Assembly: GCF_002303985.1 (NCBI RefSeq)
Contig: NW_019167893.1
Span: 18,050,329 to 18,114,328 of the forward strand
Source of the DNA: Durio zibethinus
Lineage: Eukaryota; Streptophyta; Magnoliopsida; Malvales; Malvaceae
Direction of reading: 5' to 3'
DNA length: 64,000 bases
The notes under the pieces were generated by a model. That model worked only from the letters and a program-made list of their open reading frames with translations, was not told where the DNA came from and did no database searches. This document shows, piece after piece, positions 24,147 to 32,789 of this stretch; position 1 is the stretch's first letter; the number at the start of each line of letters is the position of its first letter. The translations under genes were made by a program, and so were the position numbers.

Positions 24147-25110
24147 CTACCCCAGCACACATCCCATTGAACTTTCACATACAGTTAAGTATAAGATTAA
24201 AGGTTTCCCTGGAACAAGTGGCACCAATACCGGAGGGTTCGATAAATATTGCTTAATTTTATCAAACGCCTCTTGACATTCTTCATTCCATTTTTCAGGA
24301 TTATCTTTATGGAGAAGCTTAAATATGGGATCACATTTGTAAGTAAGCTGAAAGATAAATCGAGAAATGTAGTTCAATCTCCCCAGAAAACCTCGAACTT
24401 CTTTTGGTGTGCTGGGAGGTGATAAATTCTGGATGGCCTGTATCTTATCGGGATCGACTTCAATTTCTCTTTCACTGACCACAAAGCCTAGCAACTTCCC
24501 TGACTTTACCCCAAAGGTGCACTTGGCTGAGTTTAATTTGAGCTGAAACTTTTTTAACCTTTCAAATAACTTTCTGAGACTAGTAACATGATCTTCATCC
24601 TCACAAGACTTTACAATCATATCGTCTACATACATCTCAATCTCTTTGTGCATCATGTCATAGAAGAGTGTTACCATGGCCCTTTGATATGTTGCCCCTG
24701 CATTCTTTAACCCAAAAGGCATGACTTTGTAACAAAAGGTTCCTCACATGGTCACAAAAGTAATCTTTTTCATATCATCTGCAACCATTTTTATTTGGTT
24801 ATACCTCAAAAAACCATCCATAAAGGAGAAAATCGAATGCTTAGCCGTGTTGTCTACCAGTGTGTCGATATGAGGTAAAAGAAAGTTGTCATTTGGTCTA
24901 GCCTTATTCAAGTCCCGATAGTCTACACACATTCATACTTTTCCATCTTTCTTAAAAATTAGGACTATATTGGCTACCAATTCTGGATACTTAGCCACTT
25001 GTAGAAAACCTACATCAAATTATTTCTTCACCTCATCTTTAATCTTTAGTAGCATTTCGGGCTTCATCCGTCTCAGTTTCTGTTGAATTGGCTTACATTC
25101 TGACTTTAAA
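24147..25110 (-). pseudogene. Ogre reverse transcriptase, with nonsense mutations
   Basis: Read on the minus strand, the RT is recognisable over about 320 codons. The N-terminal part (about 25110-24933) has LRRMKPEMLLKIKDEV and then stops. 24932-24744 carries MCVDYRDLNKARPND and FSFMDGF. A stop replaces the Trp expected after TFVTM. 24722-24147 carries MPFGLKNAGATYQRAM, the YVDD active site in EMYVDDMIVKS, then the thumb and the start of the first RNase H (FLGRLNYISRF). Upstream, 25465-25213 encodes an acidic linker with MIEQENKPIEPHQEVV, typical of Ogre polyproteins between protease and RT. Copy A holds the same domains at 14293-15110. Confidence 0.86.
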
Positions 25111-25465
25111 GGTAACCTATGCTCCACTATTTCTGTGCTTAGCCCTGGCATATCCTGGTAAGACCAAGCAAATATATCTACAAATTCTTAAAGTAAGTCT
25201 GCCAATCATTGTCTATCTCCAGATGAAAGTGAAGTGCCCATTCTGACCTCTTTTTTATTTTTTTCATCTCTCAGATTCACTAAGTCCACTACCTCTTGAT
25301 GAGGCTCAATTGGCTTATTCTCTTGTTCAATCATCCTCATTAGGTCCGAAAGCACAACATATTTTTCAGAATTTTCTTCATTGTCAAGTTCATCAGTGTT
25401 AATTGAATTCTCAAAGCTAACCTATTGATTGTTATCATGATTATCTTCATGTTCATTTAAAGACC

Positions 25466-25654
25466 TAAAAATTGAATGAAATGGGATATGTTGGCAAGAT
25501 GTGCTTGGAAAGATGGAAATAATGAAGACACAAGAAAAAATGAATGAAATTGCATCCTTCTTATTTTTATTAGAAATAATAAAAGACAAATGGCCCAAAT
25601 AAAAAAAGATCACCCCATAGCCTTGGGCAATAGCTATTGAGATGTTACAATTAC
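25466..25654 (-). other. Candidate Ogre intron between protease and RT
   Basis: On the minus strand, coding-like sequence on both sides (FRPRGFMYPDVRKN before, FRSLNEHEDNHDNN after) is separated by a stretch dense in stops. It starts with a GTAATTG donor-like site at 25654 and ends with a TTTTTAG acceptor at 25466 after a T-rich tract. Ogre elements are known for an intron in this place. The exact donor is uncertain. Confidence 0.4.
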
Positions 25655-25939
25655 ATTGTATCAAAATCAAAAGTTAAAGGCATTTTGATGGCATTCCAAT
25701 TATTGAGCTCAAAATCTGGTGGACAAAGGCGAACCCACTCCTATCTATTAAGCCCTACTTCATCTTCAACAGCATTAATAGCTAACTGGGTAAAAGTGTC
25801 TTCCACATTTTTTCTTACATCTGGGTACATGAATCCTCTAGGTCTGAAGGTTTCATACAAGTGTGGAATAAACATCAGTCTTGCTGTCCTCCTTGATGGC
25901 TTTCTTTTGACTTCTCACTCTGTCATCTCATAGCTTAGG
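25655..25939 (-). pseudogene. Ogre region downstream of protease, cut from it by insertion
   Basis: On the minus strand this continues the protease frame after the nested chromovirus. It encodes EVKRKPSRRTARLMFIPHLY and FRPRGFMYPDVRKNVEDTF with two in-frame stops. Its join with 31633 across the CCTAC target duplication gives one continuous ancestral region. Confidence 0.6.
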
Positions 25940-25944
25940 CCTAC

Positions 25945-26496
25945 TGTCATGAGCCAACCTTGTATAAGGCCATGATCGGGACTTAGGTTGCCATGAGCCA
26001 CCCATGTATAGGGCCATGGCCGGGTAGACCCCTTGTGTTAGGAAAAGTGTCCCCATTTCAAACATTGTAACGGTTACTGGTAGCATAGCTCTAAAATCTC
26101 TAAGGCTCTTTAGGGGGGGTGAGCCAGCAGGGTATTGTTGGGCTGTCTCACTGGGTGCTATGCGAGCTTAGGCCACCCACCATGGGCTGCCCCCTGGCCC
26201 TGGTGATGGTGGGAGGTCCCGATGTATGATTCCTGATTTTAATAAAATTCACCTCGATTGAATGCCCGATTGTTGCCTCGATGCGTTTCTTTTCTTTCTC
26301 GATGTGAATGTGCCTTGTTGTGTGTATGGATGAGATTGATATTGATATATTGTGCCTTATTGGGAATGCTTGAGACTAACCATGGTTTATGGTTATTTGT
26401 TCAGATCTCGATCTATTGAGGGCTGACTTGGGTGGAAGCGCCCATTCAAGTGCCTCGCGGGCTAGTGCTTGTTGAGAGAAAGCTTAGTCCGTGACA
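25945..26496 (+). mobile_element. 5' LTR of the chromovirus
   Basis: Starts TGTCATGAGCC and ends AGTCCGTGACA, so the terminal inverted repeat is TGTCA/TGACA. It differs from the 3' LTR by nine substitutions, all transitions, and three one-base indels. Promoter elements are not obvious; GATATATTG near 26345 is the closest thing to a TATA box. Confidence 0.95.
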
Positions 26497-26498
26497 CG

Positions 26499-26510
26499 TG
26501 GTATCAGAGC
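26499..26510 (+). promoter_or_regulatory. Primer-binding site, initiator tRNA-Met type
   Basis: TGGTATCAGAGC begins two bases after the LTR end. It is the standard complement of the 3' end of plant initiator tRNA-Met, which primes minus-strand DNA synthesis. Confidence 0.93.
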
Positions 26511-26532
26511 ACGGTTGAGAAGTGCTAGAGAA

Positions 26533-27594
26533 ATGGATGAGATGGCCACAAGTGGTGGACCGGATCATCGGCAGAGAATTGAAGAACTTGAGGCCGCGGT
26601 GGCCGCAATGAAAACTCATATGGTAACAAAAGACCGAGTGAGGGAGATCGAGACAACCCAGCGAGAGTTGTCCGATACTCTCCACAATGTGAGCGAAGAG
26701 GCTAGAGATGCCTTGAACATTCTCCACAAGGAGTTTGAGGAGCTCAGGGCCCAGATGAGCATCCTACAAATGGCGGTGGCCAGTTCGGGTTCAAGCTCGA
26801 CGGACAGGGGACAAAGGCCCAAAGTATCGGAGCCTCGGTGCTATGAGGGGGCAAGGGATGCTAAGGAACTTGAGAATTTCCTGTTCGACATGGAACAATA
26901 CTTTCGAGCTGTACACACAAGTTCAGAGGAAGACAAGGTGACAATGGCATCGATGTATCTCGTAGGGGATGCCAAGTTGTGGTGGCGCTCCAAGTTTGTC
27001 GATGACGAGTGCTCGATTAAGACCTGGACGGATCTGAAGCATGAACTGAAAAACCAGTTTTTTCCGGAGAATGTGGATTATATGGCTCGAAGGAGACTTC
27101 GAGAGTTGGTGCAAACCGGAACGGTGCGAGAGTTCGTGAGGAACTTTTTTACCCTGATGCTAGATATTAGGGACATGTCCGAAAAGGACAAGTTATTCCA
27201 TTTTATTGAGGGCCTCAAGCCGTGGGCGAGGACAGAGCTACAGAGGCAAAGAGTGCAAGATGTGACGACGGCCATGGCTGCAGCGGAACGTCTTCATGAT
27301 TTTAATGATGGTTCGTTAAAACGGAAGAACCCTCCACCAACTGGCAGTAGCTCTAATCTTGAGAGTGGGGGAAAGATAACTAGGTTGGACCGACCCTTCA
27401 GTTGGGGATCAGACAGGAGGTCCTTTGGGCGAGATAGCACCCAGCCTAGGACAAACAACGCAGGGATCTTCAAGTCTAGGCAACCGCTTGCTTGCTTTCT
27501 TTGCAAGGGGCCGCATCGAGTGGCTGAGTGCCCGCACCGAGGAGCCCTTAATGCCCTTAAGGACCTCATCCAAGAGTCTGTAAAAGCGCCCTGA
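26533..27594 (+). CDS. gag: Chromovirus Gag (capsid/nucleocapsid) protein
   Basis: This 354-residue protein forms the virus-like particle that packages element RNA. The start chosen is the ATG at 26533. Upstream codons are open but begin inside the LTR/primer-binding site and need a GTG start. The N-terminus (residues ~10-100) is charged and likely coiled-coil (RIEELEAAVAAMKTH, DALNILHKEFEELRAQM). The retrotransposon capsid domain covers about residues 115-245, with YLVGDAKLWWRSKF and FFPENVDYMARRRLREL. A nucleocapsid zinc knuckle of the form CX2CX3HX4C is at residues 321-333 (CFLCKGPHRVAEC). The frame is intact. It ends with TGA at 27592-27594, overlapping the +1 pol frame, which is open from 27584. 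Confidence 0.93.
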   Translation: MDEMATSGGPDHRQRIEELEAAVAAMKTHMVTKDRVREIETTQRELSDTLHNVSEEARDALNILHKEFEELRAQMSILQMAVASSGSSSTDRGQRPKVSEPRCYEGARDAKELENFLFDMEQYFRAVHTSSEEDKVTMASMYLVGDAKLWWRSKFVDDECSIKTWTDLKHELKNQFFPENVDYMARRRLRELVQTGTVREFVRNFFTLMLDIRDMSEKDKLFHFIEGLKPWARTELQRQRVQDVTTAMAAAERLHDFNDGSLKRKNPPPTGSSSNLESGGKITRLDRPFSWGSDRRSFGRDSTQPRTNNAGIFKSRQPLACFLCKGPHRVAECPHRGALNALKDLIQESVKAP

Positions 27595-27628
27595 GAGCGT
27601 TGAAGAAGCTGAAGAGGAGCCAGCCAGG

Positions 27629-30600
27629 ATGGGCTCAATAAGGTTCCTCAGTGCCCTTCACACCCAATTGAACACTATAAAGAAAGAGCAAAGCAGAGGC
27701 TTGATGTACGTGAACTTGACGATCAATGGGAAAGCCACCAAGGCCATGGTGGATACAGGTGCAACCGACACTTTCATCACACCAGAAGAAGCAAAAAGGT
27801 GTGGTCTTCAGATTAGTAAAGACTGTGGGCGAATGAAGGCGGTCAATTCGCCAGCCTTTGCAATCAGTGGAAGCTCGAAAAGTGTGACAACCCAATTGGG
27901 GCCATGGGAAGGGAAGGTAGACTTCACAGTCTCCCCCATGGATAACTTTGATGTCGTTCTAGGATTGGACTTCATGACGTTGGCTCAGGTGATCCCTATC
28001 CCCGCTGCTAGTTGCTTGTTGTTCTTAGGAGAACACCCATGTGTGGTGCCAGCCAATATCTTGCCAAAGAGTGGGAAGAAAATGATTTCGGCTTTGCAAT
28101 TCAAGAAAGGGGTAAAGAGAGGGGAACCCTCTTTTGTGGCCATGCCAATCTACAAAGAAGGGTCGAAAGTAGAACCAATACCCAATGGCGTGAAGAAAGT
28201 GTTAGAAGAATTCAGAGAGGTGATGCCAGAGATGTTGCCCAAGGTTCTACCCCCTCGACGAGCAGTGGACCACGAAATTGAGCTACTCCCAGGGGCAAAA
28301 CCCCCTGCTAGAGCCCCCTATCGCATGGCCCCGCCAGAGTTGGCCGAGCTGAGAAAACAGTTGGATGAGCTTCTACAAGCCGGGTTCATTCGACCATCAA
28401 AGGCTCCTTTTGGAGCGCCAGTGCTATTCCAGAAAAAGCATGATGGGAGCTTGCGCTTATGTGTCGACTACAGGGCTTTGAACAAAGTCACCGTAAGAAA
28501 CAAATATCCTATCCCGCTCATAGCAGACTTGTTTGATCAATTGAGCGGGGCCAAGTACTTCTCCAAACTGGACCTGAGATCGGGATACCATCAGGTCAGA
28601 ATCCTCGAGGGAGATGAGCCGAAGACCACCTGTGTGACACGGTATGGTGCATTTGAATTCCTTGTTATGCCTTTTGGACTAACCAATGCTCCTGCCACAT
28701 TTTGTACATTGATGAATCAGGTGTTTCATGACTACCTAGACAAGTTTGTAGTCATTTATTTAGACGATATAGTGGTATATAGCTCCACGTTGGAAGAACA
28801 TCAAGAACACCTGCGCCAGGTATTTCAAAGGTTACAGGACCACCAGTTATATGTAAAAAGGGAGAAGTGTGCATTCGCTCAGACCCAAATCCATTTTCTC
28901 GGTCACATTGTCGAACGTGGCCACATCCGAATGGACATGGAAAAAGTCAGGGCCATCAAAGAGTGGACGATACCGAAGAATGTTAGTGAGCTCCGCTCCT
29001 TTTTGGGACTAGCCAACTATTATAGAAGGTTTGTGGAAGGGTACTCTCGTAAGACCACGGCCCTCACGGAGCTACTGAAGAAGGAACATAAATGGTGTTG
29101 GACGAACGAGTGCCAGGAGGCCTTTGAGGGATTGAAGGATGCTATTATGAAGGATCCCATCTTAGCTCTCCCCGATATTGGAAAGCCTTTTGAAGTCCAG
29201 ACGGATGCATCGGATTTTGCTATTGGAGGTGTGCTTTTACAACAACATCACCCGGTAGCATTCGAAAGTAGGAAGCTGAGTGAAGCTGAAAGGAAATACA
29301 CAGCCCAGGAGAAAGAGCTCCTTGCGGTGGTTCATTGCTTGAGGACTTGGTGGCATTACTTGTTGGGTACGCACTTTGTCATGAAGACAGACAACACAGC
29401 CGTTAGCCACTTCCTTACCCAACCAAGACTCATGGTGAAACAAGCTAGGTGGCAGGAATTTTTAGCTGAGTTCGACTTTTATTTTGAGCATACCGCGGGA
29501 AAGACTAATCAAGTGGCGGATGCCCTGAGCAGGCGGCCAGAGTTAGCGGCCCTCAGAAGAATGGCCCCAATGGTGGCTAGCAGAGCCACTACAGACATCC
29601 ATAAGTTGATTGGAGATCATTTAGGGAAAGACCCGCAAGCCTGTGCCATTTTGAAGCTAGTGGAAGAAGGGAAGTCCAAACATTTCTGGAAAGAAAATGG
29701 GGTCTTGTGGATCAAAGGACCTCGAGTCTTTGTGCCAAGAGCAGGAGGTCTGAGACAGATGCTAATGAGGGAGTGTCATGACACCCCATGGGCGGGACAT
29801 CCGGGCTGGCAGCGCACGTTGGCGTTATTGAAACAAGGATATTATTGGCCTCAAATGCGACAAGATGTGATGGAATATACGAAGACTTGCCTCATTTGCC
29901 AACAAGACAAAGTCGAGAAGAGGAAACCTGCAGGTATGCTTGAACCTTTATCGGTACCTACCAAACCGTGGGAAAGCATCTCCCTCGATTTCATCTCGAG
30001 CCTACCCAAGGTTGGCGGTCTTGGAGCTATCTTGGTGGTGATTGATCGGTTCTCTAAGTATGCCACATTCATTCCTGCTCCCAAGTACTGTACAGCGGAG
30101 GACACAGCTCGACTATTGTTCAAACATGTGGTCAAGTATTGGGGCCTCCCCCAAAACATTGTCAGTGATAGAGATCCTAGATTCACGGGGTCCTTTTGGA
30201 GAGAACTTTTCAAGATTTTGGGGTCCCAACTCAACATCTCCTCGAGCTATCACCCTCAAACTGATGGCCAAACAGAGCGGTTCAATGGATTGTTAGAGGA
30301 ATACTTGAGGCATTTTGTCCACGCCAACCAAAAGAACTGGCCCTCATTATTGGACGTTGCTCAACTCTGTTTTAATTCCAACAAAAGCTCTTCCACCAAC
30401 AAGAGCCCATTTGAGGTGATCACCGGACAATTACCAAGGCTACCCCACACTTCCTTGGAACAATATGGAGGAAAGAATCCCAGAGCATTCAACCTCAGCA
30501 AGGAGTGGAAACAAAACACGGAGATCGCACAAGCCTACTTAGAGAAAACGTCAAAACGAATGAAGAAATGGGTAGACAAGGGTCGTAGAGCTCAACAATT

Positions 30601-31030
30601 TCAAGTTGGGGATTTGGTTCTTGTTCGATTAGTCCCTGAACAAACCAGGTTCTTGAGGAAGAGAGATCGTAGATTGGTGCGCAAGTACGAAGGTCCAATA
30701 AGGGTCCTTTCCAAAGTGGGGAATGCTTCCTACAAAATCGACCTTCCAAAGTGGATGAAGGTGCACCCAGTATTTCATGTGAGCAACTTGAAGCCATTCC
30801 ATGCAGATCCTACAGATGCTGGTCGAAGAGAGCCAACCAGAGCCGCCATCACCATGAAACCACCCTCAGAGCGTCGAGTCCAAAAGATCTTAGCTGACAG
30901 GGAAACCAAGATATCTCGAAGACTAGTTCGGGAGTACTTAGTAAAGTGGGAGGGACTAGGCCTAGAAAAAACCAGCTGGGAGAGAGAGCACGACCTCCAG
31001 AGATTTCAAAGGAAGATCGAAGAATTTTAA
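27629..31030 (+). CDS. pol: Chromovirus Pol: PR-RT-RNaseH-IN-chromodomain
   Basis: A 1133-residue open frame from the first ATG; the frame itself is open from 27584, so translation may enter by a +1 shift from gag. Domains in order: aspartic protease with VDTGATDTF (catalytic DTG at 42-44); reverse transcriptase with LCVDYRALNK, MPFGLTNAPATF and the YLDD active site at 377-380; RNase H with TDASDFAIGG (Asp at 526); integrase zinc finger with H717, H724, C754 and C757; integrase core with D787, D847 and E883 in exact DD35E spacing; then a C-terminal chromodomain-like stretch at about 1080-1133 with YLVKWEGLGLEKTSWE. It converts element RNA to DNA and integrates it; the chromodomain is thought to steer insertion to heterochromatin. 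No stops or missing catalytic residues are seen, so it may be competent. Confidence 0.96.
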   Translation: MGSIRFLSALHTQLNTIKKEQSRGLMYVNLTINGKATKAMVDTGATDTFITPEEAKRCGLQISKDCGRMKAVNSPAFAISGSSKSVTTQLGPWEGKVDFTVSPMDNFDVVLGLDFMTLAQVIPIPAASCLLFLGEHPCVVPANILPKSGKKMISALQFKKGVKRGEPSFVAMPIYKEGSKVEPIPNGVKKVLEEFREVMPEMLPKVLPPRRAVDHEIELLPGAKPPARAPYRMAPPELAELRKQLDELLQAGFIRPSKAPFGAPVLFQKKHDGSLRLCVDYRALNKVTVRNKYPIPLIADLFDQLSGAKYFSKLDLRSGYHQVRILEGDEPKTTCVTRYGAFEFLVMPFGLTNAPATFCTLMNQVFHDYLDKFVVIYLDDIVVYSSTLEEHQEHLRQVFQRLQDHQLYVKREKCAFAQTQIHFLGHIVERGHIRMDMEKVRAIKEWTIPKNVSELRSFLGLANYYRRFVEGYSRKTTALTELLKKEHKWCWTNECQEAFEGLKDAIMKDPILALPDIGKPFEVQTDASDFAIGGVLLQQHHPVAFESRKLSEAERKYTAQEKELLAVVHCLRTWWHYLLGTHFVMKTDNTAVSHFLTQPRLMVKQARWQEFLAEFDFYFEHTAGKTNQVADALSRRPELAALRRMAPMVASRATTDIHKLIGDHLGKDPQACAILKLVEEGKSKHFWKENGVLWIKGPRVFVPRAGGLRQMLMRECHDTPWAGHPGWQRTLALLKQGYYWPQMRQDVMEYTKTCLICQQDKVEKRKPAGMLEPLSVPTKPWESISLDFISSLPKVGGLGAILVVIDRFSKYATFIPAPKYCTAEDTARLLFKHVVKYWGLPQNIVSDRDPRFTGSFWRELFKILGSQLNISSSYHPQTDGQTERFNGLLEEYLRHFVHANQKNWPSLLDVAQLCFNSNKSSSTNKSPFEVITGQLPRLPHTSLEQYGGKNPRAFNLSKEWKQNTEIAQAYLEKTSKRMKKWVDKGRRAQQFQVGDLVLVRLVPEQTRFLRKRDRRLVRKYEGPIRVLSKVGNASYKIDLPKWMKVHPVFHVSNLKPFHADPTDAGRREPTRAAITMKPPSERRVQKILADRETKISRRLVREYLVKWEGLGLEKTSWEREHDLQRFQRKIEEF

Positions 31031-31060
31031 GCCAGCAAGTCGACGAGGACGTCGTTAGAA

Positions 31061-31074
31061 TAGGTGGGGGAGGA
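31061..31074 (+). promoter_or_regulatory. Polypurine tract of the chromovirus
   Basis: AGGTGGGGGAGGA directly precedes the TGTCATGAGCC start of the 3' LTR. It would prime plus-strand DNA synthesis. It lies 30 bp after the pol stop codon. Confidence 0.88.
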
Positions 31075-31627
31075 TGTCATGAGCCAACCTTGTATAAGGC
31101 CATGACCGGGACTTAGGTTGCCATGAGCCACCCATGTATAGGGCCATGGCCGGGTAGACCTCTTGTGTTAGGAAAAGTGTCCCCATTTCAAACATTGTAA
31201 CGGTTACTGGTAGCATAGCTCTAAAATCTCTAAGGCTCTTTGGGGGGGTGAGCCGGCAGGGTATTGTTGGGCTGTCTCACCGGGTGCTATGCGAGCTTAG
31301 GCCACCCACCATGGGCTGCCCCCCTGGCCCTGGTGATGGTGGGGAGGTCCCGATGTATGATTCCCGATTTTAATGAAATTCACCTCGATTGAATGCCCGA
31401 TTGTTGCCTCGATGCGTTTCTTTTCTTTCTCGATGTGAATGTACCTTGTTGTGTGTATGGATGAGATTGATATTGATATATTGTGCCTTATTGGGAATGC
31501 TTGAGACTAACCATGATTTATGGTTATTTGTTCAGATCTCGATCTATTGAGGGCTGACTTGGGTGGAAGCGTCCATTCAAGTGCCTCGCGGGCTAGTGCT
31601 TGTTGAGAGAAAGCTTAGTCCGTGACA
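31075..31627 (+). mobile_element. 3' LTR of the chromovirus
   Basis: Near-identical to 25945-26496 and followed by the CCTAC target duplication. Low divergence (about 1.6% substitutions) indicates recent insertion. The Ogre protease frame read on the other strand appears to run into this LTR only by chance. Confidence 0.95.
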
Positions 31628-31632
31628 CCTAC

Positions 31633-32502
31633 CCTGTCGTTATTTTCTATTATTGTCGGAGGTTTTTTAATTCCCTGTAAGTTTTTGCCCAGCCCCAATC
31701 CCGGGTACCAACCCTTGTTGATGACTTGGCTCACCATTATCTTTGAAAAAGGCTGATTTTGAAATCTTTCACCTACAGAATTGACCAATTCAAAAGATCT
31801 ATAGGAGCATTCCAATGCTTCTTCAGCAGTCTCTACATATGGAGTGTTCAATGGTTGGGTCACTAACATGTCTTCCTCCTTAACTACCACTACTAATTGA
31901 CCTTCCACATTGAACTTGATCTTCTGATGTAAAGTAGAAGGCACAGCTCCTGCCATATGAATCCACGGTCTTTCTAACAAACAGCTGTAAGATGGAGAGA
32001 TATCCATCACTTGAAATTTTATATTGAAGGTGTATGGCCCAATTTGTAAGGGCATCTCAATATCCCTCAAAACTTCTCTTCTGGTCTCATCAAAGGCTCT
32101 CACAATCATTTGACTATCCTTCATATGAGAGTAATCAATAGGTAGCCTTGCCAAAGTTGACATAGGCATGACATTGATAGCAAAGCCATTATCGATAAGG
32201 ACTTTGACTATAATATGGCTCTTGCATTTGACTGTGATATGCAGAGCCTTGGCATTTCCTTTTCCCTCTAAAAGAATCTCATCATCGTTGAATGAAATAT
32301 GATTTGGCATAACTAGGTTTCCAGCCAGGTGGTTCACATATTCAACTGACACGTTATGTGCCACGTATGCCTGATTCAACACTTTCAACAGGGCATTTCG
32401 GTGTGGCTTTGAGATCAACAGCAGTGATAATAATGAGATTCGAGCTGGCATTTTATTCAACTGTTCCACAACAGAATACTCACTATGTTTTACCAGCTTC
32501 AA
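31633..32502 (-). pseudogene. Ogre aspartic protease region
   Basis: On the minus strand about 290 codons are open. They contain VKVLIDNGFAINVMP, the Ogre-type protease active site in which the usual DTG is DNG, preceded by FNDDEILLEGKGNAKALHI and followed by FQVMDISPSYSCLLERPWIH. This domain cleaves the element's own polyprotein. The frame continues naturally to 31633 and then meets the chromovirus target site; the last few codons of the open frame belong to the inserted LTR. The upstream join to gag (32503-32790) is broken by stops. The conserved order gag-protease is kept. Confidence 0.84.
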
Positions 32503-32789
32503 GAATTCATAAACCTTTCTTTCTGATACTGGCTTCGATTGATCTTCTTCAGGTTCTATCTCAGGATTATTTCATCTTTCTCTTTCTTTAGCTTTCTCCC
32601 TTCTAGTCTTCTCTAACATTTCTGGAGTGTAACATCTCCCACTTTGAGTAATGCCTCATACACCAATTATATTGAAAGCATCGGCTTTGGAAACCTCTTC
32701 TTTCTGCCCCTGAACTACAGTGTTACAGCCATATCTCTAGGGTATAGCTTTATCATCTTTGTATGAAAAAAGAGTCGGGACTTTAAAAG

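Larger units (their letters stand above)
16242..25212. repeat. Copy B of the 8.96-kb duplication
   Basis: Matches 6279-15240 from its first bases after the gap through to 25212, where copy A is cut off by the gap. The sequence continues past 25212 into the rest of the Ogre element, while copy A continues leftwards into unique sequence. In its first ~1.7 kb this copy has extra one-base indels against A (for example ACATTGCC for ACATGCC near 16605 and CCCTGCTAACC for CCCTGTAACC near 16928). In the pol region it is the better copy. Confidence 0.93.
25945..31627 (+). mobile_element. Young chromovirus-type Ty3-Gypsy element, complete
   Basis: A 5683-bp element with 552- and 553-bp LTRs, CCTAC target duplications (25940-25944 and 31628-31632), a primer-binding site, open gag and pol, and a polypurine tract. 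It sits inside the minus-strand Ogre element between protease and RT, so it is the youngest layer of the nest. The pol ends in a chromodomain-like region, which places it among plant chromoviruses. Size and short LTRs would fit a Reina- or Galadriel-like lineage, but I cannot decide that by eye. Its GC content is visibly higher than that of its AT-rich surroundings. Confidence 0.95.

Noticed and set aside
26491..26532. Earlier GTG start for the chromovirus Gag
   Set aside because: It would start inside the LTR end and read through the primer-binding site; the ATG at 26533 is a normal plant start.
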